A stretch of 64,000 bases of DNA from Blattabacterium cuenoti (GTDB lineage: Bacteria; Bacteroidota; Bacteroidia; Flavobacteriales; Blattabacteriaceae). A program made the translations under genes and the position numbers. Below the pieces are notes generated by a model that saw only the letters and a list, made by a program, of their open reading frames with translations, made no database searches and was not told the DNA's origin. Shown one piece after another: positions 56,323 to 64,000 of this stretch. Each line of letters opens with the position of its first letter. Position 1 is the first letter of the stretch. The stretch is taken from NCBI RefSeq assembly GCF_014252075.1, contig NZ_CP059209.1, positions 1-64,000 of the forward strand, written 5' to 3'.

Positions 56323-57528
56323 ATGATAAAAAAAGTAAAAGTCCCTTCTCCAGGAGAATCGATTACGGAAGTAGAAATTTCTACATGGTTCGTTAAAAAT
56401 GGAGATTATGTTTCTAAAGGACAAACGATAGCAGAAATAGATTCAGATAAGGCTACTTTAGAAATTTCTGCAGAAGAGAATGGGGTGATAAGCTTAATGA
56501 TAAAAAAAGGAGAAAAAATACGAGTTGGAGATGTTTTGTGCATTATCGATACTTCTAAAAAAAGAATAAAAGAATTTCATAATAAACAAGAAAATAAAAC
56601 TAAAGAAAAAAAAGAGTTCCATTCCGGAAATGCGAAAATTCTTTCTCCAGCTTCAAAGAAAATTTTAAAAGAAAAGAATATTCCTATAGAATCTGTTAAG
56701 GGAACAGGTAAAAATGGAAGAATTACAAAAGCAGATTGTGTCTTTCTTGAAAAGAAAACTTATTTTCCGTCTGATGGAAGACATATTACTATGTATAGAT
56801 CAAAAACAACAACCCCTCTTTCTTCTCTAAGAAAAAAACTTTCTGAAAGATTAGTTTCCATAAAAAATGAAACTGCCACACTAACTACATTCAATGAAGT
56901 TGATATGCAAGAAATTTTTCTTATAAGAAGAAAATATAAAGAAATTTTTAAAGAAAAACATGGAGTTCATTTAGGATTTATGTCTTTTTTTACTCTCTCT
57001 TGTGTTAGAGCATTGAAGATCTATCCAGACGTTAATGCTATGATTAGTGGAGAAGAAAAAATTAATTTTGAATATTGTGACATTAGTATCGCTATATCTG
57101 GACCGAAAGGGTTAATGGTTCCTGTTATACGAAATGCGGAACATTTATCATTTCGTGGAATAGAACAGGAAATCAATAAATTTTCAACGAAAATTCAGAA
57201 TGGAACAATATCCATAGATGAAATGACTGGAGGAACTTTTACCATTACTAATGGCGGAGTTTTTGGATCCATGTTATCTACTCCAATTATAAATCCACCA
57301 CAAAGTGCCATATTGGGAATGCACAAAATTATGGAAAGACCTGTAGTCATTAATGGATCTATTGAAATCCGTCCTATTATGTATTTAGCTTTATCTTACG
57401 ATCATAGAATAATCGATGGAAGGGAATCTGTTGGTTTTTTAAAAACAGTCAAGGAATCTATAGAAAATCCAATAAAATTCTTAATGAAAGAAAGTGAAAA
57501 AAATATTCCTAAAATATTAGAATTATAA
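56323..57528 (+). CDS. sucB: Dihydrolipoamide succinyltransferase, E2 of 2-oxoglutarate dehydrogenase
   Basis: E2 transfers the succinyl group to CoA. The 401 residues contain one lipoyl domain with Lys 43 in EIDSDKATLEI, a subunit-binding domain (about 105-142) and a catalytic domain with LSYDHRIIDGRESVGFL. The EIDSDKATLE and DHRIIDGRE motifs mark the succinyl-type E2 and distinguish it from the E2 at 6106. It is the second gene of the sucAB operon. Confidence 0.96.
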   Translation: MIKKVKVPSPGESITEVEISTWFVKNGDYVSKGQTIAEIDSDKATLEISAEENGVISLMIKKGEKIRVGDVLCIIDTSKKRIKEFHNKQENKTKEKKEFHSGNAKILSPASKKILKEKNIPIESVKGTGKNGRITKADCVFLEKKTYFPSDGRHITMYRSKTTTPLSSLRKKLSERLVSIKNETATLTTFNEVDMQEIFLIRRKYKEIFKEKHGVHLGFMSFFTLSCVRALKIYPDVNAMISGEEKINFEYCDISIAISGPKGLMVPVIRNAEHLSFRGIEQEINKFSTKIQNGTISIDEMTGGTFTITNGGVFGSMLSTPIINPPQSAILGMHKIMERPVVINGSIEIRPIMYLALSYDHRIIDGRESVGFLKTVKESIENPIKFLMKESEKNIPKILEL

Positions 57529-57548
57529 AAAAAAGAAGATTGAATGAT

Positions 57549-58691
57549 ATGAGAAATATTATTTTTGTTTTTTTTTCTTTTGTTGTTCTGTTTTTCTCAG
57601 AAGAAATCAACGATATTGATCCGTTTTATAATCATTTTATCACAAAAAAGAAAGAAAAAGAAGAGAAAATATATAACTCTACAATTCATACAGATTCCAT
57701 TAATCTAATTTTTATGTTGCCTTTGTTTTTAAATTCCGTCAAAGACGAAAAAATAAATCAAGAAAGTAAAAAATTGAGTGAAAATGCTTCATATTTTTAT
57801 CTTGGAGCTCAAAGCGCTATTGATTTTCTTCTATTTAAAAATAAAAAAATAAATGTTCAAGTTTTTGATACAAAAAATGAAAAAAGAAGGATAACAAATT
57901 TTATTATTTCATATAATTTATCTAATACTCATGCTGTTATCGGTCCTTTTTTTCGTTCTTCTTTAGAAGAAGTTGCTAAAAATAACAAAAATACGCCTAT
58001 TATTTCTCCATTGATAGCTTCTGATTCTTTAAATTCTTATCCAAATGTTATTCAATCTGAAACAAAAGATATTTATTTAGTAGAACCTATTTTAGAAGAA
58101 ATAAAATCTATTTATCAAAAAAATAAAATAAAAACTTTGTATTTGCTAGGTGAGGATCCATCTAAAAAAATGATAAATTTTCTAAAAAAAAGGTTATTGA
58201 AATGGAATATTCATTTTCAAATTTATTATATGAGAAATAATTTTGTGAATCTTAATCAAAAGATTCCTTTTTTTGCTATTTTTTTAGGAGGGAATTCTGT
58301 TCTAGGAAAAGAGTTTATTGATTTTATTAAAAAAAATGAAAAAATAATCCCTTTTGGAGTAGGTTCTCATAATATTTATTACAAAAATATTCCTTTACTC
58401 AGAAAATATAAATTTATTTTTACAAAAAAATATCATTTTAATCAAAATGATGAAAATAAAATGAAAATTTTTCATTTTATGAAAAAAAAATTTGGAAATC
58501 AGTTAAATAAATACCAATTATTGGGATTCGATTTAACTTATGACATATTAGAAAAACTTTTTGAAAACAAAAATTTATTTAAGACAATCGACAAAGGATA
58601 TTTTTCAGGATTAGTCAGAAAATATAAATATCGGAAAGTATCTGATAAAGGAGGATATATAAATAAGGGATTGTGGGTTATACGTTTGTGA
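57549..58691 (+). CDS. Periplasmic-binding-protein-like protein (LpoA/branched-chain-binding fold)
   Basis: The 380-residue protein has a signal sequence (RNIIFVFFSFVVLFFS) and the layout of a type I periplasmic binding protein. Examples are INLIFMLPLF at the first strand, YFYLGAQSAIDFL, and HAVIGPFFRSSLEEVAKNN at the ligand cleft. Flavobacterial relatives often carry LysM domains before this fold; none is visible here. No permease or ATPase gene is adjacent, so transport is unlikely; a cell-wall-regulator role like LpoA is a guess. ATG at 57549 preferred over TTG at 57540. Confidence 0.68.
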   Translation: MRNIIFVFFSFVVLFFSEEINDIDPFYNHFITKKKEKEEKIYNSTIHTDSINLIFMLPLFLNSVKDEKINQESKKLSENASYFYLGAQSAIDFLLFKNKKINVQVFDTKNEKRRITNFIISYNLSNTHAVIGPFFRSSLEEVAKNNKNTPIISPLIASDSLNSYPNVIQSETKDIYLVEPILEEIKSIYQKNKIKTLYLLGEDPSKKMINFLKKRLLKWNIHFQIYYMRNNFVNLNQKIPFFAIFLGGNSVLGKEFIDFIKKNEKIIPFGVGSHNIYYKNIPLLRKYKFIFTKKYHFNQNDENKMKIFHFMKKKFGNQLNKYQLLGFDLTYDILEKLFENKNLFKTIDKGYFSGLVRKYKYRKVSDKGGYINKGLWVIRL

Positions 58692-58694
58692 TTT

Positions 58695-59246
58695 TTAATT
58701 TCTTCTAATATAAGGGTTTTGTCTATTTCCAATATTCATTTTTTTCATTTTCATTTTTATGATTTGAATTTGATCATGTAAAAAACCAGAAATATCCATT
58801 TTTTTTGCTTCCAACAATAAAAGTTCAGCTCTTTTTTTATCTCCTTTTGATAAAGATGCTATTGCAAGGTTCAATTTTGCAATGGCTATGTTTTGTTTAA
58901 ATCGGAGTCCAAAATCCAATGCCTTTTGCATATAATTTTCTGATTGAAGTATATTTTTTTCCGAATACAAAATTCCATTTAAAAAATAATAATAAGAAAT
59001 TTGATTTTTAGTAAGTTGTAATTTAGGATTTTTGATATATCCTAAATACTTTTTTAATCCTTTCATATCTTTTTTTCGTATTTTTAAAAAAGCCAATAAT
59101 AAAAATTCATTTCTAAAAAGAAAAAAAATAGGAACCAAACTTAATAAAAATAGAAGACTTCCACAGAAATAATTTTTCTGAAAAAATAGAAAAATAGATA
59201 CTAAAAAAATTAGGAAAAATAATATTACTTTTGAATATTTACTCAT
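58695..59246 (-). CDS. Membrane protein with TPR-like repeats, function unknown
   Basis: The 183 residues show two N-terminal membrane segments (about 7-45), then a helical region with TPR-like repeats (about 75-165), such as LNLAIASLSKGDKKRAELLLLEAKK. TPR proteins usually mediate protein contacts. I do not recognise a specific family. It is convergent with the binding-protein-like gene, three bases apart, and is the last of three minus-strand genes after the esterase and the lolD-like ATPase. Confidence 0.75.
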   Translation of the reverse strand: MSKYSKVILFFLIFLVSIFLFFQKNYFCGSLLFLLSLVPIFFLFRNEFLLLAFLKIRKKDMKGLKKYLGYIKNPKLQLTKNQISYYYFLNGILYSEKNILQSENYMQKALDFGLRFKQNIAIAKLNLAIASLSKGDKKRAELLLLEAKKMDISGFLHDQIQIIKMKMKKMNIGNRQNPYIRRN

Positions 59247-59261
59247 GATTGAATTTTTTAT

Positions 59262-59924
59262 TCAAATATGTTTTTCTTTAATCCAATTAATAAGATCTTT
59301 ATAATTTAGACTATTTAAAGTATGTCCAGATTCATATTCTTTGTAATGTAAAGAAAGTATTTTCTTTTTCTTAAGAAACTTTAATCCTCTTTTTGTCCAA
59401 CTCAAAGGAATTACTGTATCATATTTTCCATGAGATATAAAAAATTCTAAATGAGTATAAATATTTGGATTCATTTCTTCTGTCAAAAGACTATTTTCTA
59501 AATATCCACTTAAAGCGATTACTTTTTTTATTTTATTAGGTTTTTTTAAGGCTATGGCATAGCTTAAAATAGCGCCTTGACTAAACCCACATAACCAAAC
59601 TTTATTTTCTTTTAATTGATACTCTTGAATAGCTTCATCTATAAAAAAAGATATTTTTTCAATAGTTTTTTGTGCTTGTAAAATATTAATAAATTTTTTT
59701 TCATTAGAAAAATCAATATCATACCAAGAATATTTATCTATTCCAATGGAATAAATTCCTTGAATGCTAATTATGAAAAAGTTTTCAGGAAGATCTTTTT
59801 CGAAAGAAAAAAGATCTCTTTCATTGCTTCCATACCCGTGAATCATCAAAAAAAGAGCAGTTTCATTTTCATTATTCGGTTTTTTTATAATATGTTTAAT
59901 AGAAAGTTGATTTTTTAAAAGCAT
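59262..59924 (-). CDS. Alpha/beta hydrolase, phospholipase/carboxylesterase family
   Basis: The 220 residues have the alpha/beta hydrolase fold with nucleophile Ser in LCGFSQGAILSYA, an early LMIHGYGSNERD oxyanion segment, and the Asp and His in HGKYDTVIPL and ESGHTLN. This resembles the YpfH/carboxylesterase group; substrate unknown. It sits eight bases after the lolD-like gene on the minus strand. Confidence 0.86.
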   Translation of the reverse strand: MLLKNQLSIKHIIKKPNNENETALFLMIHGYGSNERDLFSFEKDLPENFFIISIQGIYSIGIDKYSWYDIDFSNEKKFINILQAQKTIEKISFFIDEAIQEYQLKENKVWLCGFSQGAILSYAIALKKPNKIKKVIALSGYLENSLLTEEMNPNIYTHLEFFISHGKYDTVIPLSWTKRGLKFLKKKKILSLHYKEYESGHTLNSLNYKDLINWIKEKHI

Positions 59925-59932
59925 AAAATATT

Positions 59933-60610
59933 TTATTTTTTATTCATTTTATATACTGTTCCATTTTCTATTTTTAGTTTCTCATCAGCCATGTCTGCTA
60001 ATTGCATATTGTGAGTAACAATTAAAAAAGTTTGTTTTAGTTTCTTTCTCAAGAAAAAAAAATTATGTAATTTATCTGCATTTTTTTTATCTAAATTTCC
60101 AGAAGGTTCATCTGCGAAAATAATTTTAGGATTATTAATTAAAGCTCTTGCTACAGATAATCTTTGTTTTTGTCCTCCAGATAGTTCTTCTGGTTTTGAA
60201 TCTTCATATTTAGAAAGATTTAATTGATTTAATAAATTTTTAGCTTTTCTTTTTACATCATTTTTATTTCTTCTGTTTATAAATCCAGGTAAACAAATGT
60301 TTTCTAATGCAGTAAATTCAGGAAGAAGTTGAGGGGTTTGAAAAACAAAACCTATTGTTTGATTTCTTAAAATAGAAAGATCTTTGTCTGAAAGAGACAA
60401 GACTTCTTTTCCATTTATTTTTAGAACAGTTTTTATTTTTTTCTTTAGAGTAGGTTTTTCCAATGTTCCTAATATATGTAACAATGTACTTTTTCCTGAT
60501 CCAGATTCACCCAAAATACACACCATATTTCCTTCTTTCACAAAAAGATTCACTCCTTTGATTACTTCTTCTTTTCCAAAAGATTTATAAATATTTTCAG
60601 CATGAATCAT
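59933..60610 (-). CDS. ABC transporter ATPase, LolD/MacB-like
   Basis: The 225-residue ATPase has Walker A GESGSGKSTLLH, a Q-loop in FVFQTPQLLPEFTALENI, signature LSGGQKQRLSVARAL, Walker B IIFADEPSGNLD and VTHNMQLA. This pattern is typical of the LolD family that releases lipoproteins from the inner membrane. No lolC/E permease is adjacent, so the substrate is inferred. It starts the minus-strand operon and is divergent from sucC across a 132-base gap. Confidence 0.85.
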   Translation of the reverse strand: MIHAENIYKSFGKEEVIKGVNLFVKEGNMVCILGESGSGKSTLLHILGTLEKPTLKKKIKTVLKINGKEVLSLSDKDLSILRNQTIGFVFQTPQLLPEFTALENICLPGFINRRNKNDVKRKAKNLLNQLNLSKYEDSKPEELSGGQKQRLSVARALINNPKIIFADEPSGNLDKKNADKLHNFFFLRKKLKQTFLIVTHNMQLADMADEKLKIENGTVYKMNKK

Positions 60611-60742
60611 TTTTTCGTAAATTTAAAACTCTGTTAAAGATTCTTAAAAAATCCTTCATTAAACCAAATCAACAAGTTAAATAAACATTTCAAAAATAAG
60701 CGAATTTTAGTTTAAATTTACTTGTAAATAAAATTATTTTCA

Positions 60743-61951
60743 ATGAATTTACATGAATACCAAGGTAGAGAAATATTGAATTCTTTTTCAATTCAGGTTC
60801 CATATGGAATACTCGCTTCTTCTCCAGAAAAAGCTGTGGAAGCAGCAAAAATTATTTTTAAAAGAACTGAAAAAAAATCTTTGGTGATTAAAGCCCAAAT
60901 ACATGCGGGGGGACGTGGAAAAGCTGGTGGTATTCAAATAGCGAAAACTCTAGATGAAGTTTATGAAAAATCGAAAAATCTCTTAGGAAAATTCTTAGTC
61001 ACGCCACAAACTTCTAAAAAAGGAAAATTAGTTAGAAAAATTTTGTTATCTGAAGATATCTATTCTTACGAGTTAAAACCTCCTAGAGAATATTATCTGT
61101 CTATATTACTTAATCGTGACATAGAAAAAAATATGATAATCTATTCCAAAGAAGGAGGTGTCGATATAGAGGATCTTTCAAAAAAAAAACCAGATAAAAT
61201 CTATAAAGAAAAAATAGATCCAATATTGGGATTGCAATTATTTCAAACTAGAAAAATTGCTTTTAATCTGGGAATGAATAACGATTCATTAAAAAATTTT
61301 AGTTTTTTTTTAATTTCTCTTTATAAAGTTTATAAAAATTGCGATGCATTACTTTTAGAAATTAATCCTTTAATAAAAACATTTAATAAAAAAATTATTC
61401 CTGTAGATATAAAAATTGTATTAGATGATAACGCTTTGTTTCGTCATAAAAAATATGCCATGATGAATGATCAAGAAAATATTGATATACTTGAAAAAGA
61501 GGCAACTAAATCTAAGTTAAATTTTTTGAAATTGGAAGGAAATGTAGGATGTATGGTTAATGGAGCGGGGTTAGCTATGGCAACTATGGATATGATTAAA
61601 TTTTGTGGTGGAGAACCAGCTAACTTTTTAGATATAGGAGGATCTGCAGATAAAGAACGTGTAGAAAAAGCTTTTCATCTTATATTAAAGGACAAATCTG
61701 TTAAAACAATATTGATCAATATATTTGGTGGGATAGTCCGTTGTGATACAGTAGCGAAAGGAATAATTAGTTCATATTCTAAAATTGATCATGATATTAA
61801 AATTCCGGTGGTTGTTCGTTTACAAGGAACAAATGAGAAAATAGCAAAAAAAATGCTTAAAAATAGTTTATTGCCTATTTATTCGACAGATACATTGAAA
61901 GATGCTGCTGATAAAATTCAGGAAATTTTGCAGAGAGATGCTTATGAATAA
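60743..61951 (+). CDS. sucC: Succinyl-CoA synthetase beta subunit
   Basis: SucC with SucD interconverts succinyl-CoA and succinate in the TCA cycle with nucleotide phosphorylation. The 402 residues show the ATP-grasp domain (HAGGRGKAGGIQIAK), LLLEINPL, and the C-terminal GCMVNGAGLAMATMD and INIFGGIVRCD. Length is close to the usual 390-400. No sucD is adjacent. The C-terminus overlaps the dnaX start by eight bases. Confidence 0.96.
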   Translation: MNLHEYQGREILNSFSIQVPYGILASSPEKAVEAAKIIFKRTEKKSLVIKAQIHAGGRGKAGGIQIAKTLDEVYEKSKNLLGKFLVTPQTSKKGKLVRKILLSEDIYSYELKPPREYYLSILLNRDIEKNMIIYSKEGGVDIEDLSKKKPDKIYKEKIDPILGLQLFQTRKIAFNLGMNNDSLKNFSFFLISLYKVYKNCDALLLEINPLIKTFNKKIIPVDIKIVLDDNALFRHKKYAMMNDQENIDILEKEATKSKLNFLKLEGNVGCMVNGAGLAMATMDMIKFCGGEPANFLDIGGSADKERVEKAFHLILKDKSVKTILINIFGGIVRCDTVAKGIISSYSKIDHDIKIPVVVRLQGTNEKIAKKMLKNSLLPIYSTDTLKDAADKIQEILQRDAYE

Positions 61952-63458
61952 AGTTTTTTATGATAAAATTGTATTAGCTGATAAATACAAACCATTAAGA
62001 TGGAATGATTTGGTAGGACAAGAGAAGATTTCTTTTAGTTTAAAAAAAGCAATGCAAGAAAAACGTTTATCTAAAATTTTATTTTTTTTTGGACCAAAAG
62101 GAGTAGGAAAAAATACATGTGCACATATTTTAGCTAATGAATTGAATTCTTTTTCCTCATTAGAAGAGATTTCTTTAAATAGGTTTGAGATTAATGGTTT
62201 TTTTCATTCCTCCTTAGAAGATATTTATAAAATTATTCATAAATCTCGCTCTTTCCCTAAAAAGGGAAATTACAACATATTTATTATAAATGATATAGAT
62301 AGATTTTCTAGAGATTTTTTTGATTTTTTTTTGAGATTTATAGAAGAAAAAAATCCGCATATATTATTTATTTTTTGCGGAACAAAAGAAAAAATAGTTC
62401 CAGAATTTATTCTATCACGTTGTCAAATTTTTGAATTTGAAATAATTTCTGTAAAAGACATTTTTTTTCATTTAAAAATGATAGCTGAAAAAGAAAACAT
62501 AGAAATAGAAAATGAATCTTTATTGATTATTTCTAAGCATGTAAAAGGATCTCTTAGCAAAGCTATTCATTTATTTGATAGATTCATATCATATAATGGA
62601 AAAAAAATACAAAAATGTTTTATCATGAATAAATTGGGAATAATTGATATCAAGTACTATTTTAAAATAGTAGATAATCTTTTGGATAAAAATGTTTATA
62701 AAACATTGAAACTGTTCAATAAAATTTTTCAAAAAAAAATTGAATCTTATAATCTGGTAGTAGGTTTAACTAAACATTTCAGAAATTTACTTTTTTCTAA
62801 AAATTATGAAACAATTTCTATTTTAAAATTTAAAAAGGAAATTATACAATCTTATATTGAACAATCAGAAAAAATATCTTTCTTTTTTTTAATTCATGCT
62901 TTGAGTGTTTTCCATCGTTTGGAAAAAGAATACAAATTAAACAATCAAAATTTCAGATTGACAGTAGAAATACAATTAATTCAATTGGCACATTTCTTTT
63001 CTATTCACAAAAAAAAACATGAAAATTCTCTAATAGAAAAAGAGAATAAAGAATTTTTCTCTTATAAAGAGAATGAAAAAATTCATTTTTTACAAAAAAA
63101 TTGGATTGAATTTGTACAAAAATTTTCAGAAAAGATAGATCCTATTTATTTGGATTTTTTGAAAGATGAAACACAATTTCAAGTCATAAAAAATAAAATA
63201 TTTTTTATAATTCCTTGTAAACTGGAAAATAGAGATTTTTTATTAATTCAAACCAATTTTGAAAAATTTTTCAAAAGAAAGTTAAATAATCCACATTTGG
63301 AATTTAAAATCATAAAAAAAGATTCAAAAGAATATCCAATTCCAATAGAACAGTACAATTTTTTATCTCAAAAAAATAAATTGGTAGAAACATTAATAAA
63401 ACGATTGAATTTAAAAATATCTTCTTCAACAATACAAGAAGAAAAAAAACTTTTATAA
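61944..63458 (+). CDS. dnaX: DNA polymerase III gamma/tau subunit, ATPase site degenerate
   Basis: DnaX is the ATP-binding motor of the clamp loader. The 504-residue protein aligns with Bacteroidota DnaX along its length, from LADKYKPLRWNDLVGQ to the C-terminal YPIPIEQYNFLSQKN. Several ATPase features are lost: Walker A is GPKGVGKN (Asn 57 in place of Thr/Ser), the four zinc-ligand cysteines are absent, Walker B IIDEVH reads IINDID, and the sensor-2 Arg is Ser (GSLSKA). The arginine finger LSRCQ remains. ATG at 61944 chosen by alignment; it overlaps sucC by eight bases. Confidence 0.88.
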   Translation: MNKVFYDKIVLADKYKPLRWNDLVGQEKISFSLKKAMQEKRLSKILFFFGPKGVGKNTCAHILANELNSFSSLEEISLNRFEINGFFHSSLEDIYKIIHKSRSFPKKGNYNIFIINDIDRFSRDFFDFFLRFIEEKNPHILFIFCGTKEKIVPEFILSRCQIFEFEIISVKDIFFHLKMIAEKENIEIENESLLIISKHVKGSLSKAIHLFDRFISYNGKKIQKCFIMNKLGIIDIKYYFKIVDNLLDKNVYKTLKLFNKIFQKKIESYNLVVGLTKHFRNLLFSKNYETISILKFKKEIIQSYIEQSEKISFFFLIHALSVFHRLEKEYKLNNQNFRLTVEIQLIQLAHFFSIHKKKHENSLIEKENKEFFSYKENEKIHFLQKNWIEFVQKFSEKIDPIYLDFLKDETQFQVIKNKIFFIIPCKLENRDFLLIQTNFEKFFKRKLNNPHLEFKIIKKDSKEYPIPIEQYNFLSQKNKLVETLIKRLNLKISSSTIQEEKKLL

Positions 63459-63579
63459 TTAAAAAGCTTTATGTTAAAATTTTTTTGAAAAATTTCTATT
63501 CATTTTCTAAAAAATCAGAAAATTGATAAGATGTTTTATATTTTTTATGAACACTAAACACTTTTAATCATTTTAATTT

Positions 63580-64000
63580 ATGATTCATTATTACTCGTCA
63601 AACAGTAGAAAAAAAATTTTTTTCTCTTCTGCTTATTCAGATGAAGATATTGAAAATGATAGTTCTACTTCTTCTTACGGTTCTGGAGGAAGTGGAAGTG
63701 GAACAGGTTCCGGTTATTATGGAGGAAGTTCAATCAGAAGCAAAACTCCTGTTTTGGATAATTTTGGTAGAGATTTGAATGCTATGGCGATGAAAGGAAA
63801 ACTAGATCCTGTAGTAGGGAGAAATAAAGAAGTAGAACGGGTATCTCAAATATTAAGTAGAAGGAAAAAAAATAATCCTTTACTTATAGGAGAACCTGGA
63901 GTAGGTAAATCCGCCATAGCTGAAGGGTTAGCGCTACGTATTGTGCAAAAAAAAGTTTCTAGAGTATTATACAATAAAAGAGTAGTCGTTTTGGATTTAG
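63580..64000 (+). CDS. clpC: Clp protease ATPase ClpC, N-terminal domain missing (runs off window)
   Basis: ClpC unfolds proteins and feeds them to ClpP. The visible 140 codons contain a Gly/Ser-rich linker ([14 protein letters not shown]), then [27 protein letters not shown] and Walker [10 protein letters not shown] of AAA domain 1, clearly Bacteroidota ClpC. The roughly 145-residue Clp N-terminal domain is absent. The frame is closed by TAA at 63574, six bases before the ATG, and the gap to dnaX is only 121 bases. The gene continues past the window end. Confidence 0.9.
   Translation, partial: MIHYYSSNSRKKIFFSSAYSDEDIENDSSTSSYGSGGSGSGTGSGYYGGSSIRSKTPVLDNFGRDLNAMAMKGKLDPVVGRNKEVERVSQILSRRKKNNPLLIGEPGVGKSAIAEGLALRIVQKKVSRVLYNKRVVVLDL

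Noticed and set aside
60611-60742. Possible promoters in the lolD-like/sucC gap
   Set aside because: TAAATTTA (plus) and TATTTTTG (minus) resemble the -7 element, but neither has a TTTG at a suitable distance.
1-64000. CRISPR arrays, insertion sequences, prophage or defence genes
   Set aside because: I found no regularly spaced repeats, transposase or phage genes by reading the window; nearly every base belongs to a housekeeping gene.

Overview
The window looks like a piece of a reduced, strongly AT-rich genome of a flavobacterial (Bacteroidota) insect endosymbiont, most probably Blattabacterium or a close relative. Visible evidence: Bacteroidota-type genes and gene order (mreBCD-PBP2-rodA; flippase, dUTPase-like gene, nucleotidyltransferase; tamB beside tsaD; a ResB-CcsA fusion), a tmRNA tag beginning with Gly-Glu (GEKQYAFAA), two good matches to the Bacteroidota promoter (TTTG, then 18-20 bases, then TAnnTTTG), very tight packing, no mobile elements and many long A/T runs. 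Keeping full peptidoglycan, LPS/outer-membrane and TCA-cycle functions fits Blattabacterium better than smaller flavobacterial symbionts such as Sulcia. The genus is an inference; no search was run.

Layout. 1-5618: nusA, infB, aspS (+). 5604-7320: ppa and a 2-oxoacid dehydrogenase E2 gene (-). 7427-8953: nnr (+). 8943-11024: lnt and the tmRNA gene ssrA (-). 11045-16567: elongasome operon mreB-mreC-mreD-PBP2-rodA (-). 16655-25194: folK, lptD-like gene, ridA-like gene, OstA-like gene, class III aminotransferase, truA, ABC exporter (+). 25191-26429: surA-like chaperone (-). 26481-27831: lptB, thiamine pyrophosphokinase (+). Then mdh (-), gcvP (+), tsaD (-), tamB-like, an Lrp/AsnC regulator and a pgpH-like HD phosphohydrolase (+). 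39571-39821: tRNA-Ser, tRNA-Pro, tRNA-Arg. Then clpP (-), flippase, degenerate dUTPase, nucleotidyltransferase, tatA, lytic transglycosylase, recA, MBL hydrolase, ccsBA-type gene, plsC-like gene, alaS, sucA, sucB and a periplasmic-binding-like protein (+). 58695-60610: TPR protein, esterase, lolD-like gene (-). 60743-64000: sucC, dnaX and the start of clpC (+).

How the genes fit together. Many genes build the envelope: LptB and LptD-like for LPS export, an OstA-like protein, SurA-like, TamB-like, Lnt, a LolD-like ATPase, the elongasome and a lytic transglycosylase. A second group is central metabolism: sucA-sucB, sucC, mdh, a further E2 and gcvP. The rest is mainly information processing.

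The most notable observations are eroded genes in intact reading frames. DnaX has lost its Walker A Thr, Walker B acidic pair, zinc cysteines and sensor-2 Arg but keeps its arginine finger. The dUTPase-like protein aligns along its length with dUTPases but has lost most catalytic motifs. ClpC starts after where its N-terminal domain should be. lnt has no ordinary start codon outside the overlapping tmRNA gene. I found no CRISPR, insertion sequence, prophage or defence system.
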